Of a stretch of DNA of 64,000 nt, positions 1 through 14,037 are shown piece after piece. Source of the DNA: Paracyclopina nana (Eukaryota; Arthropoda; Copepoda; Cyclopoida; Cyclopettidae); the NCBI GenBank assembly GCA_019096065.1, contig JAGUCH010000003.1:10230001-10294000 (forward strand), read 5' to 3'. The first letter of the stretch is position 1. Each line of letters starts with the position of its first letter. The notes under the pieces are model-generated. The model did no database searches. It was not told the origin of the DNA and saw only the letters and a list, made by a program, of their open reading frames with translations. Position numbers and translations under genes: made by a program.

Positions 1-3000
1 TCTCACAAAAAAGGGGAAAAGATCTACTACTGCTACTGCTTTACACTCTGCTAGGAAGTTTCTCCTTTCGAACTCGACTACTTTTAGTGACCAGGCTACT
101 CAGCAAAAAAGAGGTGTTAGGGGAGATAAAATAAAGTTATAAAGGAGCACAAAACGAGGGAAAATTGTGCGAGGGGGAAATAAGCAGAGCATCCACTGGA
201 TACTTGAGCTGCCACGTGGGGGCTTTCACTAGCAAATGACCTTCAACAATTGTAATGATTATTATGATTACAGGAAGCCTGGATCAGTCCAGGATGGACA
301 CTGGCTTTGACTGCCTCAAGCCTCTTGTTGCTTCCCTGCTTGCTCGTGCTGCATGCTCGCGTTTTGCACACGACAGCTGGCCTCGTAATTATGGCACACT
401 GGGCAGCCTTGGTCCTCATAGCCCAAACATCATTTCTCGTATGGTAAGCAAAAATACATGTACTACACTGACTACATGGCAAAATACAAGCTGCTATTAC
501 AGCTAGGGGCCACTAATAATAATAATAATACTAGTATGGCTAGCATGCAACATTAATGATTCCATATAGCACTGCTGTTGCTGTAGTACATATAGACATA
601 CCGTCTGACCGTTCAAAATTGGACGGTGCGGGAATCAAAAGTTTGTGTTATGATTTCATGAATTTTGAGGCTTAATGGGTATCGTTGGAAAGCTTGAGCC
701 TTTGGACATCTTTTTTGTTTTCTGACAGAATGAAAAATATTATTGAGAATTCCGGGTGACAGCAAAAATAAATGATGCATCAGTTTTTGTGACAATTTTC
801 TGGGTTGCATTGGGAAAAATGAATTTTCCCGGTTTATTCCTCTTTCAATTGATTTTTTCTACTTTTACAAAAAATATGGAAAAAGGCTCAATCTTTCCAA
901 TGATATCATTTAAAAGTCCTGTATATATTGAATATGTGACAAAAAGATTAGATTCCTGTACCGTCCAATTTTGAACGGTCAGACTGTATATGGTACACAT
1001 TCCCCATCTAGATACAGCTATTGCAACGTAAGCTTGAGGCTGCTGAAGATTGATGCTGCTACAGCCATTTTTCCACCATTTGCTATATACATTTTGGCCT
1101 GGTTATATGTTACAGGATCCTGCATGTCCAGTATCTGCTGGTTTCCATTCTACTTTCCTGGAAAAAAATTAGAAAGCTTTTTAAACTGCACCAATTAAAG
1201 TTAATTCCAAAGGGAATTTACATTTGAATAATTGTTAGTATAATGTCAATAGATAAACCTGGCTAATTGAAAGCAATTGTTGCCTTCGAAGTAAATACAA
1301 TAACAATACAGAGCTTATTTTCCTGCTTCTTCGATTTTCTTGTGCCTTAGCATAATGCTTTTACGGTTGCCACGACAAAAATAATAGGAATGCTTACATC
1401 TGAAGGCAAACACTCCTGGCGTAAAATAACTCGACATTTTTTTGCGAAAAAAATACATATCCCAAGGTGATGTGAGCTGTCGTAAACATTTCAAGAGATC
1501 ATTTTTCGCTCTCTAATTTCGCCTAAACAAACTACATCCAAATTCAGAATTTTCACCTTAATTCTTTTTTTCAAGCTTCATTATCCTTATGCTTTACAGT
1601 CTTGAATATCTGATGGAAATTATAGCTTTCTTATCCACTTTGAATGGCTTTTAGCTACATACAAATCAGGTGGCAAGTGTCAAAAAAGTGAGGTAAAATG
1701 TGAAACACTGCTTTAGTCATTAAAAAGAAGATCTTAGCAGCATATTAAGTAAGCATCACGCTCACGCTTTCACCGGCCGCACGTCATTTTTTTCGACATG
1801 CCAACTTAGAATTTCCTTAGAAGTTATTAATTTTTGCTGCTTGGTGTAATGTTATTTCCAGTCCAATTTCAAATACATTATGCTCATCCTTCAATTTTGC
1901 TTCAATTTCTTTTCTGTGTGCCCAGCATAGGGCTCTATTTTTTGACTTTGGAGGCTGCTTGGCCAGGTATGAAATCATGCTCCAAATTGGCCATTTTTCA
2001 AAATGCAGACAGAACAGAGAAAAATATGATGCTTCCTTGCTGTCCTTTTCGGATGAAGATACAAACTTGTATCTCTAGTACATTTATATGCTACTACACG
2101 AAAGCTGACCTTTATTCAGGAGTGCTTTCAAGCGGATATATCGAATTTTGCCGCTCCTCTCGATCTGTTCATAAGTCCATCTTTATGCAGCTCGCAGTTG
2201 TAGCATATGTATCGTATTATTGATTCCACAACTCTCACAATAGGAAGAGATAATACGGAATTTTAGCCTATTGCTGCTGCTGCTGTTGTTGCTCTCCATT
2301 GACAGCTGAATACATTACCAAAGCTGGTTTAGTGTATCTTTCGCTGGATACTTGTTTTTCTTTTTGCCTTGATTACAATATGCTACAATTATGATAAGAT
2401 ACTACGCAGGCTTCTCGGGAAATCAGTATTTGGGAAAAGTACCTTTTTCAGCCTGCTTTTGGTGAAAGCTCAAAGATGACATGTTTTGATACTTTTTTGT
2501 ATTAGAATTGGTTAAATGAATGTGTAATTGAATGGAATTCCAGAGCACAAACTGTATTCCGATAGTACATATGTATCGAAAATACAGAATGTGCAGTATT
2601 TTTCGTAGCATGATAAAAATCACATGTTTATGCTAATCAATTATGCAATCTAGTAGGCTTCAGCAAAAGTAGGTCTATGGTGTGTTTTTGAACAGTTATT
2701 CAAGCAAACATGAAGGACTTTTCAAGGGCTTACTTCAGTGCACTTGTGTATACAGTCTGTCCTGTAGATATTTTTGATATATTGCTCAAAAATCACTTGG
2801 ACACTCTGTATTATGTTATCGTATAATGTAAGCACACAACTGGAAAGTATTTAGGAAAATACAGCTCAATCGAAAAGCTTTTATCCAAGTTGAACACAAA
2901 ACTGAAATAAATCGTTGAAGCGCCTCCACAAAGAAGCATTCAATAAAAAACCACTAGGTAATGCTAAGCTTTCACTTGACATGGCACTTTATGTATCTCT

Positions 3001-3461
3001 TTATTGCCAGCTTGTTTGCACAGCCCTACTTTTAGAAATACAGGCTATTACGCAACATCAGCTGTAAGCAAGCACATTTTATCTTTGCACCATAAAAAGG
3101 AAGGAGCAATTATTGGCTGCTAATATTAGCAGAATTTCCGATATTTGCATCTTACGGCTTTTCCGCAGAAAATTAGGCCAAAAGAAAGATGTTATTTCTG
3201 GTAGCTCTGATTGCCGCGAGAACAAACAGGCCAAAATAAACAAAAGCTCCTGAAATGAACCAACATGCACTCAAAGTGAAACTTGGCCATTTCTCAGCCT
3301 CATCAAGGCTGTACCCATAAAAACTGTATATATAGCTTTCTTAAAAGGCTAAAAAGTGAAAGCTGGTTCGGGTGAAAGTAGCTGCGTAGATAAAAGTCCA
3401 ATTTCAGCTAGTTTTGCAGCTTTCTGGCGGCTGGAGTTAATTATTAAACTTTTTCTCCCAG
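1..3461. other. Upstream region without a recognised gene
   Basis: The open frames here are short and resemble no family I know. It contains the MITE-like element at about 598-990, a short AAT trinucleotide run near 517-532 and A/T-rich unique sequence. The adenylyl cyclase that begins at 3462 starts inside a membrane-spanning segment, so at least one 5' exon should lie here or outside the window. A weak candidate is the hydrophobic open stretch 1850-1966 that ends at a GT donor, but I cannot tie it to the gene. A TATA-like string lies near 3328. Confidence 0.5.
598..990. mobile_element. MITE-like element, copy 1
   Basis: The element is about 390 bp and A/T-rich. It is bounded by inverted ends: GACCGTTCAAAATTGGACGG on the left and its exact reverse complement, followed by TCAGACTGTATA, on the right. 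The end is itself close to palindromic (ACCGT...ACGGT). A second copy lies at about 14412-14808. No coding capacity is visible, so it is a non-autonomous element; the superfamily is not determined. Confidence 0.8.
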
Positions 3462-6400
3462 GCTTCCTGCTTATGGTCCATGGACTTTGGAATTCGTTTT
3501 CGATGCCCCACGACATCTTTCAGCTGTTTTCCTGCTCGTTTTGGCCCTGTTCACGTGCCTGCCGTTACCGACTTTTATGAGCTTCTTCTTTGGCATTTCC
3601 GTCTCAGGCTTGCACATTTTTGCCTTGGCAGCTTTTGACCAGCAATCCACCTCCAAAGAATACCTGAATGTACCAGACAAGTGGAAGCAGGTTGCTTTGG
3701 CATTTCTCATGATTTTCCCCCCAATTTATGCAAGTGCTTTTTGTCTGTGATTGCTTTTCAGATAACAGCCAATGCATTATTGCTTATATCAGCCAACCTG
3801 ATTGGCTACTACTTCCAATTCATGAGTGGGCAGGAGCAAAAGATGACTTTTGACAAGACCAGGTCCACTGTGGAATCTCGAGTGAAGCTGGAGTGTGAAA
3901 AAGAGCACCAGGAGCAGCTTTTGCTGTCAGTCATTCCAGCCTACATTGCTGCTGAAGTAAGCCATTGTAATGCATCTTTGTATTCACACTTTTATGCTAT
4001 ATAGTATAAGTTTTGATTTATGGACAAAGTAATGGCACTCCATCTTTCAGGTAAAAAGGAATATCATGTTGAGGATGGCTGATTCTCTAAATGCAACGCA
4101 GCAGAGATTCCAGGAGATGTACGTGCAAAGGCATAACAATGTCAGGTGAGTTGAAAAAAAGGTCACTCCTAACTAAGGCCATGTGGCCTTACTTCTTCTC
4201 AATTAGGGCTGCTGGAGAAGGGATACCAAAGTGAAGGCTTTCTCCTTTTTTCCTTCCCCACATTTTGGCTCCTAGCTGTTCTTGGTGTTGCTGCTGCAAC
4301 AGTTATAAATGCCTTTCCTTTAGCCTCAATGCAGTAAAGGGTGCATGTACTGCTCATCTACTTTTTCATCTACGTTTTGCCAATTTTGTGGCCGGGCTGC
4401 TTTCACAAATCAAACATCGAGCTAATGAGAATCAATCAGAAGGCTCAATTTGGGAATTTCAGCTTCTAAAACTGAAATTGTTGGCCTATTGAAATTGAAG
4501 ATGAACATCGCTTAAAAAGGGGCTTTCTTGGCCTGGTTGATACTTCCAAAAGCTGGAGAAAGAGATGATTTTTGTTTGCTTTCCATTCTTCTTTCTTTTG
4601 GTGGAAGAAGAAGAAGAAGAAGTTCTACCCTGAAGGCAAAGGAGACTTGTGTGAAGTAGTAGGGAAGAAAGTAGATCATAGATACTACTATATAGTATAC
4701 CTCCCTTTATATGGAGATTGAGGATGTTTGTTGTTCCAATACTGCATTTGCCACAGATCAGCCCGAGTTCATGGGCAGAATAATATTGCACAGAGCTTTT
4801 TTCCACCAAATTGAGGCCAACGACTGGGTTTGCTTTACATTGCCTCGTAAATTGAAAGCAGTTTCCTTTTTAATGAAAGCTAGAGTGCTTCGTCCATTGC
4901 TTTCCAAATTGACCATTACCATTTTCCATTTGTTGCAGCATTTTGTATGCTGACATCGTCAACTTTACGCCACTATCCGAGAAATTGAGTGCTTCGGAGC
5001 TGGTGGACACTTTGAACCAGCTGTTTGGCAGATTTGACCAGATTGCGCAGGTAAGCCTTCAAATCAAAAATTAGAAAGCCCAGAAAAAATTAAGAAAGCT
5101 CTTAATCACAATATAGCATCTCTCTGAAAAAAGATACTCACCTTAATGGCTATTTTAATGCACATGACATAATTGATGCATTACATATCTGGTAAGCATG
5201 TATTTCAATTACAGGAGAATCAATGCATGAGAATCAAGATCCTTGGGGACTGCTACTACTGTGTCTCAGGATTGCCTGTAAGCAGGCCTCAGCATGCCTC
5301 CAATTGCGTTATGATGGGCCTAGGCATGATTGAGGCCATCAAGTGAGTACTTTTGCCAATTAGCCCTCATAATGAAGATAACCTGTGAAGCTGGTTAAAA
5401 ATGAAGGAATCTCCCATGGGACTTTCACCTTCACCTCAATCTTCTTCTTCTCCTCCAAGCAGAAAAATCTCAAACTTTCCCTGACAAACTCATCCAAGTT
5501 TTTCCTGACGAATTGATCCCACTTCTTCCCACTTTGATTGACAGACCGCTAACTCTTTTTCAGGGCTGTTCGCGAAATGACACATACGAATGTGGACATG
5601 AGGATCGGAGTTCACACTGGAAATGTCCTTTGTGGAGTCATAGGCTTACGCAAATGGCAATTCGATGTCTGGAGTGACGATGTCACATTAGCCAACCGAA
5701 TGGAGTCGGGAGGAATGCCAGGGTAAACTACTGCTGAAAGCCATTTATACCCACTAAAGTACTTTCCAAATAGGCTCTTTTATTCCCTATTTCTAAATTC
5801 AGCCTCCAGAAACCTGAAACTGCCAATTTTTTAGCCTGTGATTACGCAATCACATGCAGTTCTTCTTCGTTCAATTTCAGTTTTGGCAACTGAAAATGAT
5901 TTGAAAAGATGGTTGTGAAGTCTCATTAAAAACAGATTTAAATTGCATTTTCACTAAAGAAAAATATGTCAAAAAAACTATTGGTCAAAATCAAAAATAA
6001 TTATATACTATTTTTTCCACCTAAGCAGCTACTAATAACAGCTTTCACTTTTTCCTATTGAAAATCAAATTCAGTAGATGAACACCACATGAAGTACACT
6101 TTACGTACCTCTCAAGTTGTCTCAACTTTAAAGTGCATTGAGCAATCTGGCAAAAATGCTGCCCTCCTCCTAAATTATAGAACCTTTGAATTATCTGCAT
6201 CATCTACTGGGATATGCATCAAAGGTTGATTTTGGATGCTCACACACTTTTTTTTATCACACCTCAAGTTCTGACGTGCGTCAGGTGCGAAGAAAAATCG
6301 GCTTTTGCTTTTGCTGAGAGCTTTCCAGGAACACAAGATACAGATATAAATTGCTCCCATTTTTTGCAGTCGAGTTCACATCACCAAAGCCACTTTGCTT

Positions 6401-9400
6401 GAATTGGGTGGAAAATTCGAGGTTGAGGATGGCAAAGGTCGAGAACGGGATGAAGTGTTGGCAAAGCTGAACATTGACACCTTCCTGATTATTCCACCGA
6501 AGCAGCTCGTGAGTGCTTTCACTTTTTACTATTGAAAATCGAATTCAGTAATCCGGTATATAGATGAGCTTAGCTGCTCTACGAGAAAGGTTCCACTTGT
6601 AAAGTTCAAAGGTCTTCTTCTTCACAGTAGCAAATCCAAGTTCCAACGCGTCTCAAAGTCTGAAGATTTTAATTAAATTGTTGCCTATTTTGTGCTCTCT
6701 AAGTTTATAAACAGAGAGCTTGGCCTTTATTTCACTTTGCATATGTGTGTAGCATTTTCATCAAGTATTTGCTTAGCCTGGAAAATTGACTTGCAGTACA
6801 AAAAAAGGGCATTACCAGGGCCATCCACTATGACAATTCTAGACGGAAGTATGCAAGTTAATTCACTTAACTTATTTTAGTTCTTTCGTCATATGTACGG
6901 TGGCGCTAATGCTGCTTGCTTTAATGAAAAAGCGGGAAATTCAAATTTAGATTTTAGCGCCAATTTTTTAGTACTCGAATGGGAGGAGCCTGTTAATCAG
7001 CTTTACCAGACATGGAATTTTTACTTCAAGAATTGCTTAAATATGACGTTTTCTATCATCTGACAGCTTTTTCATGAAACTCACGATTCATAGAACTCTA
7101 CTTTTTTCGTCAGAAGCCCTTCCATAGCCTAGTCAGATGAAGTGTAGAAGTACAGCTGAGATAAGGGGTCACCTTACATTATAGATCATCTTGGGCATTA
7201 CATAGAATTTTGCCTCTCAAAAAAACTATCTATCCAAGAAATTCAGAATATAATTTCAATAAAAGGCCATGAAAACAAAAAATCAGCCATGATTCAATTT
7301 CAACATAATTTTTAATAGAACACTAGCCAAAAATGTATCTCACTGCAGTAAAGCTAGATACATTTAAACCAGGAAAAGCACTGCAGATGATCAGGACATT
7401 GAAAATGGTAAAATAAGTGCAGAGTTGATTAACTTGGGATGATTTACGCAGGATGGCTCAGCAGCAGCAGGCAAGAATGGAGGCTGTGGTGGTAGTGGCT
7501 CCACGAAATCCAGACAAGGCGTCTCAAATAATCCAGGATCTAAAAGCAATTCAGCCTCGGCCTCTATGGGCAACAAATCGAGGCCTAAATACCTAGAATG
7601 CTGGGGGGACGCTGATAAGCCTTTCGCCAACATCACTGAGAACAACGCCACAGCAAAAAGCACTGCTCTCATGGTATAGTATATACCAAAAAAAGCTAGG
7701 GCTTTCTAAATTTTCCCTGCTAATTTTGTGCCCTCCCATTGCAGACGTTATCCATGATTGAGTCCAATTTGCTTCCTGGCAGGTGAGGTTTTCTTCCTTC
7801 TTGTTCTTCTATGTATTCTACCTTGCTTGATTTATAGCCAATGCTGCTCGAAAGAGGGCGAACTCGAGCCAACTTTGTTGTGCTTCAAAACTTTCCATAC
7901 GGAGCTGGATTACTGGAAACAGACGGATCCACAGTTCAAGTACTATGTGGCTTGTTCAGCAATCCTTTACAGCATTCTGGCTGTTATACAAATCGTCTTA
8001 ATCCCAAGGTGAGAGAATTCCCCATACTCCCATTTAGGTTATACATGCTCTTTTGTTTTGGTTTTTCGGTTGTGTTTTCTTCTGAGAGGTTGCGTGACTC
8101 TGCGCAAAGTTGCGACCTTACGCAACTCTCCAAACATGGGGAGTTTTAAGTGTATTCTAAAGTGGCTTTTTAGCCTTTTACCTTGGAGGATTTTCAAGCT
8201 TGGATAGCATTGTAAACTCAGTGAAAACACTTTTCAAAAAGCTTTTTCCACTTTGTGGCAGAAAAAACAGAAAAGGAGCAGCTTTTTCCAAATTGTACTC
8301 TGATAAGAAAATGCCATTTAGAAAGTATGTCAAGACAAGGGCTTATCAAGTGAAAATGTCAGTTCACTTATCTTGCCATGTACTCAACACACAAAAGCCA
8401 AAAATGGGAAAAAAAGGCATTAGCAAAATTAGTCCCGAACAACAACATAAAGAACTTGAGGGCAACTGCCATAACACTAAGAGCCCAAGATGGTAATTAG
8501 CTTTTTTTAAGTGGATTAACTTGTGTTTTGGGCCATGTGTGTGTGTGTGGTTGGCAATCTCAGAAAGAGTCCTCTTGTTTTTCATGGTACGTGAAAGCAA
8601 GCTCAAGGAAAAGGCTTCTTCATTATGTTCACTTGAATAAATAAACGGTCTCTTGGGAAGACCCAAAGGATTTTCTTGACTCAAGCAATCTTTTTCAGCC
8701 TCATTTCAGTTTGTCCAACTGAAAAAAACCCTAATTTGAAGGATGACTCAGCAGTCTCAACCAATAGAATTAGATACTTTCCAATAATAAAATATATCGT
8801 CAAATAGTTTTATAATTAAATGTAATTTTTGATTTATCTCACACAAAACAATGGAGAAATATGTGTATTCATTTGACATGAAGAAGGTGCACGAGTTTTT
8901 TCATTAGGAGACGTAATCAGTTTCTTCCTTTCTTGATGTGTCTTCAGACTGATTGTGAAAGCACACACTAGCTCAATGTCAATCATGATTACTTTTCCAG
9001 CAAATTCCCCGAGTTACCAACCTCCATTCCAGTGATTATTTCCACTTGCAAAACCTGAGAATCCTTTTTTGCTGTTGGAAAAAGTTACGAGCCAAATATT
9101 TTACCCAGAAGCCAAAGTCTCCTGAAAATGTCAGCTGACAGCCTGCTTTCTTGACGTCACGCAAGCGCGCGAAAATTCAAACTGGAGTGTCTCATCAATG
9201 TGACTTTGCATAATAAGAAAACCCACTATAATGTAGCTGACATTTGATTGGCAGGAGCCCAACTTTGATGCTGACATATTGTTATTATATTGCCTTGATG
9301 AGCCCCCACCCCAAAAGAAAGCCACATTCTTATATATTACTTTTTCTCCTCCGCCGAGAGATGCTTAACTACTTTTTCTTCTTGTTTGCCACAAGAGATA

Positions 9401-12400
9401 GAAAGGGACTTTGTTTCCTGCCCAAAAAAGGAAACTTTTCCCTTTAGCTCTTGCCTCGATTTCAAAGCTACAATTCTAAAGATTAGCTTGCATTTTCTCC
9501 CTTGGGACTTGAGCCATCATCATCCACTTCTTCTCCACAGTTGAACATGCATTTTCACTCAGCATTTCACTATCACTGTGTGTGTGTATGTTTGGCTTTC
9601 TGAGCCACATTTCCCTTCTTCTCTTGAGCAAATATTCCTTTGAAGAACTTCACCTTCATAACTTTTATAGTAGCTAGTGGTAAAAAAAGCTCTGAGGTCA
9701 CAGCCATCCATTGTCAAGTTTTTCCTTTTCTCCTGCCAAACTTTATATTCTACGTTGTAATATATTGAAGCAAAAAAGCAAAATTGCCTCTCTTATTTTG
9801 CAGCTCAAAATTGATGCTTTTGGCCATCATTCCAACTGGACTGGCCTTGATTCTCTTTGTGGCTTTGTCCTGGGTGAAACGTTGGACTGTCAAGGAAAAT
9901 TGTGCTGGCTCTTCCAAAGGTAAGCAGTTCAAAGGCCAATTAGCCAAGCCTTGCATTCAAATGTCTCCATATGCTAATGAGGCTGATTAATGCTCTTCTG
10001 CGAGAAGTGAAAGCCTAATTGCCTGCTTTTTCCAGGTGAATCTGAATGCACTGAAGATGCTTGCCATGAAGGTGCCTCTGATGTCATCTCGAAAAGCACT
10101 TTATTCAGAATAATTCTCTTCTTTCTCATCGTCTTCCTCGTCTCTGGGTGCACACTTGTTGTCATGGTAAATCTTCGCTTCTCCGCCGCTAGATGGCGCT
10201 CCCAGTCAATCTCGTTTTTTCTGCCCTCAGGTCGACTCCATTGACGCCTGGCCTCGCCATCTTGACCTCAATGCGACCCTGGTTTTTGCACAAGACCAAG
10301 ATTTTGCCACCAATGCAAGCTTTCTGAACTCTCCACAATGGACAGTGGACAGGAAATTCACTGTGAGCCATTTTTTGTTTATCCCAACAAATGTAATTGG
10401 AGCCTGCTTTCTAATTTCAGTTGGATGCATCTGTCATCAGTTGTGTGCTCACCATGGTCACAATTTCCATTTTTCTACACATCAACTACTTGTTCAAGAT
10501 GATCACCATGGTTCTGACTGCCATTGGCCATCTCTTGCTCTATGGTTGCCTTCTAGCCAAAGGTTTGGAACCTGAGGAAATCACCTCAAGGTAAAAACAC
10601 TTATTTAATTCAGAAAATGTTGGCCACTCACTTCTAAACACCGCCAAAATTCACAAGGAAAGGAAAATCGAAGTTAAAAGCTTTTAGTTAATTTGTAAGC
10701 CAACTTAAGGAAAAATCATTTTGGTGATTCACTTCTAAAAAAGCCAAAATAAAAAGTAATGCAAGAAGCCACTTCTGGTACTTTTGACCCCCTCTGCAGT
10801 GGCGCCATCCAATAAATAGCAGCCAAACTAATAAGCAAATTAATTCAGTTTGTACATTTACATTTTAGGCATGGTTCACCTGCTTATAATATCTGATATT
10901 TTGTCAAAATATCGGAGCGAAATACTGAGTAACTGAGAATTTAGATATTGTTGTTGGATGGCTTTTGGTGCCAAAAGACCGAATCCGAAGAAAAAATCTA
11001 AAAAATGTTATTGGAAGTACCTGATATTTGCAAATATCAGCATAATATCGCTTGATATTTTGATCATAATATCGCAGGTTAATAAGCCAATTTTTTAGTC
11101 CCCTGTGAGGATAATGGCCATGTAACTTGAACAGTTTGTAATGATGTGATTTTTCCCGATATTTATTGTGCTACATCAGAATATCGCTTTCAGATTCAAT
11201 GATTTATGGCCAATTTGGCTGGCTCCAGCCCTGATAGTTGGATTTTCTGCCTGTTTCCTCCATCTGTTGGACAGACAGGCTGAGCTGACCTCGAGATCCG
11301 ATTTTTTGTGGCAGTACAAACTCAGCTCTGAGGAGGAAGGTGTGGACACGATGCGTGGCATCAACAAGATCCTCCTCGAAAATATCTTGCCTGCCCACGT
11401 GGCTGAACATTATTTGCTCAGGGTCCAAGGCGTGGCCAAGATTCTGCAAGATTCAAATGTAAGTAGCCACTTTGCTCTTAATTCACACAAAAAATTTAAA
11501 ATTGACTTTTTCTTGTGGCTGCTGACTCAAATTTGATAGAGTTGACTTACATTTGGCTAGAAACTGATGCAAACTTGACTCAAGTTAATTTCAAAGATGA
11601 AATGGCATTTCACTGATAAGAAACGTATATAGTTGACTCCAATTGACTCCTATTTGACTTATAATGACTAAGGTTTGACTTACAATGACTCTAAGGATTG
11701 ACTTATAATGACTCACACTTGACTGAAAATGACTCTCACATTTAATTGAAAAATGGCTCACATTTGAGTGATTTGACTGAAAATGACTCTCACATTTGAC
11801 TGAAAATGACTCTCACATTTGACTGAAAATGACTCACATTTGATTGAAAATGACTCACATTTGATTGAAAATGACTCACATTTGATTGAAAATGACTCTC
11901 ACATTTGGCTGAAAATGTATCTGTGAAGGCATCGATAGAGCTATAAAAGTAGCTCACATTTTTGTGAGCAAGATTTGAGGCTCGGAAAAAAATGAAGAAA
12001 GCTTTTAGGAAATTAATTCAGTTGGATCTGGTCCCGTCAAGTAAATCATCCAAAGATATTGCTTTGGTCAGCCTCATCCCCACCAAATTACGAGCGATCG
12101 GTTTCCACTATTCTTTACTGCTTGCAGGAATTGTACAGTGAACGGTACGAAAATATTGCTGTCATGTTTGCCTCCATTCCCAACTACAAAGAATTCTACG
12201 ACGAAAATGACGTGAACAAACAAGGTCTAGAATGTCTTAGGCTACTCAACGAAATCATATGCGACTTTGACAAGGCGAGTAAAAAAAGAGTGCTTAAATA
12301 TGATAATTTGATTTAGGCGCGGTTCACCTGGATATTATGACGCGTCATTATGGCTCGATATTACAAAATATCGGAGCGAAATCAAAGGAAATATCGAGAC

Positions 12401-14037
12401 TTTATTATTTTATTATTTATTATAAGGGTTTTGATCACAAAAGAGCAAATTCGAAGAAAAAATTCGTAAAATTATTTTGCAAATACCCGATATTTCCAAA
12501 TATCCTCATAATATCGCGCCATAATGACGCGTCATAATATCCAGGTGAACCAGGCCTTAGGGCAAAACTCAGAGCAATTTCAGTTATTTTCAAAGTTCAT
12601 CTAGTAATTGCCAATTGAAATAAAAATACATTTTGAGGCTCAGAATGGAAAAGTATAATGCATTGCAATAATACATCAGACTGTATCCATGATTTAGCCG
12701 ACTGTATCCATGATACAGTTGTAAATTACAAACTGTATCCATGATACAGTGGTAAATTACAAAATGTATCCATATTGTAGGAAACTGTATTGATTCTACA
12801 CAAAACTGTGCTGTATCAATTTTTCAGAGCTGTATTTTACATTATCATGATAACTTTATGAACGTTACATTTAACTGTATCCATGCCATCATTTTTGTCT
12901 TCAGTAAGAAAACACCCATATGTATGTACATATATGATGAGAAAGCTCTGAAAAATTGCGTGGGCTGATGAAAAGAGGAAATTGGAATAAGATCTAATTT
13001 CCTTCAAAATCATCCTCAAAATGTCGCAGGCTGAGGAGGGGCCATTAAACGCGGGTTTTTCACAATTTTGCCTACTCTTGCAGCTGCTGTCAAAGCCAAA
13101 GTTCAGCGTGTTGGAGAAGATAAAACCATTGGAAGCACGTATATGGTGGCTGCGGGTCTTCAGCCTGGAAAAGAAGGGGAAAGATCGGTAGATTTTTTAT
13201 CCTTTACCTCATCAAAATCACGTTTTCCAACTTAAGGGCCCAAAAAGTTTCAGCTTTGCTAGCTTGACAAAATTACTATTTTTAACTACCTAAATTAGCA
13301 GGAAGCGTATTTTAAAGCAGATTTCAACAATTTTGCAAGATTACTGTTGATGCTTTAAAAATCCTCATTTACGCTATTCATAGCATATTTTTTAAGGCAA
13401 AATAGTTCCACTTACATTTTGACGACAAATTACGATTTTGCCATTAATTGAATTTTTAACATATGAAACTTGCTTTATATTAAAGTTACTTTTTCACGTA
13501 ATGTATCAGTAGATGAACGCGGCACACAAACTTGAGCACTGCTAATGACTGATCGATTTTCAGACCCATCGTGAGCATCATTACAGCGGAATTTTGGTGG
13601 ATTTTGCCATCCAATTGATGACACTTTTGGAAAACATCAATCGGGACAGTTTTCAACGTTTCCAGCTCAGAGCAGGACTCAACCAAGTAGCATTAAAAAT
13701 TATATTTAAAAAAGGCCATTTAATTAATTTTTGCCAATTTAGGGTTGCGTTGTTGCCGGAGTTGTTGGTGCACAAAAGCCTCAGTATGATATTTGGGGCA
13801 ATACTGTCAACGTTGCAAGTCGAATGGAGTCCACTGGGCAAATGGGGAAAATTCAGGTAAATTTTTCCCCCAACTTTTTCTAAACTATTTCAAATAATTC
13901 GGATTTTCAAGGTGACTGAGGAAATGGTGAACATTTTGGCGGCTTCCGGACATTCTTGCCACTTGAGAGGTCCCATCTTTGTGAAAGGAAAAGGAACCAT
14001 CACGACCTACTTTGTTAAAACTCCATTTGACAAATAA
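3462..14037 (+). CDS. Membrane adenylyl cyclase, AC2/Ac76E type, 5' incomplete
   Basis: It converts ATP to cAMP at the plasma membrane. I place 21 coding exons: 3462-3690, 3762-3956, 4051-4145, 4939-5050, 5215-5342, 5564-5722, 6370-6508, 7387-7407, 7452-7673, 7745-7782, 7838-8008, 9804-9919, 10036-10166, 10231-10362, 10421-10590, 11194-11458, 12128-12274, 13084-13187, 13564-13686, 13743-13856 and 13912-14037. The first exons hold the end of the first membrane cassette. C1 follows with its metal Asp residues ([21 protein letters not shown]) and [17 protein letters not shown]. The second membrane cassette is at 7.8-11.3 kb. C2 carries [27 protein letters not shown] and a C-terminal VKGKG...TYFV. 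The C1 and C2 wording is closest to AC2/4/7 and fly Ac76E. Oddities: the intron after 12274 begins GC, not GT, and the KIKTIGS loop needs one more A at 13122-13125. The first exon(s) are missing, and the intron after 3690 has a weak GTTGCT donor. Confidence 0.93.
10867..11080. mobile_element. Degenerate relative of the MITE at 12.31 kb
   Basis: It starts TAGGCATGGTTCACCTG and contains AAAATATCGGAGCGAAAT and several GATATT/AATATC inverted pairs. This is the same organisation as the clearer element at 12314-12560. It lies in an intron of the adenylyl cyclase. The ends are eroded, so the borders are approximate. Confidence 0.55.
11520..11915. repeat. Degenerate minisatellite in adenylyl cyclase intron
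   Basis: A short unit like TTTGACTGAAAATGACTCAC recurs about fifteen times, at roughly 20-25 bp spacing. The copies are imperfect in the left part and almost identical around 11775-11900. It lies in the intron between exons 11194-11458 and 12128-12274. Confidence 0.8.
12314..12560. mobile_element. MITE-like palindromic element in adenylyl cyclase intron
   Basis: The left end reads GGTTCACCTGGATATTATGA followed by CGCGTCATTATGGC. The right end is the reverse complement, GCCATAATGACGCG then TCATAATATCCAGGTGAACC. The interior has further inverted ATATCG/CGATAT pairs, so the whole unit could fold into a long hairpin. There is no open frame of note. A degraded relative is at 10867-11080. Confidence 0.8.
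12670..12900. repeat. Short palindromic repeats, ACTGTATCCATGATACAGT
   Basis: The 19-base near-palindrome ACTGTATCCATGATACAGT and partial copies recur about five times (12670-12800, with a last half-copy near 12870), some separated by GTAAATTACAAA. It lies in the intron before the C2 exon at 13084. I see no coding sequence in this intron. Confidence 0.65.

Noticed and set aside
255-506. Overlapping opposite frames of 79-83 codons at the left edge
   Set aside because: No domain, and both strands open by chance; nothing in the flanks supports a gene.
7391-7672. Minus-strand frame with a signal-peptide-like start
   Set aside because: It is the antisense of the cyclase exon 7452-7673, which matches the C1b region of cyclases.
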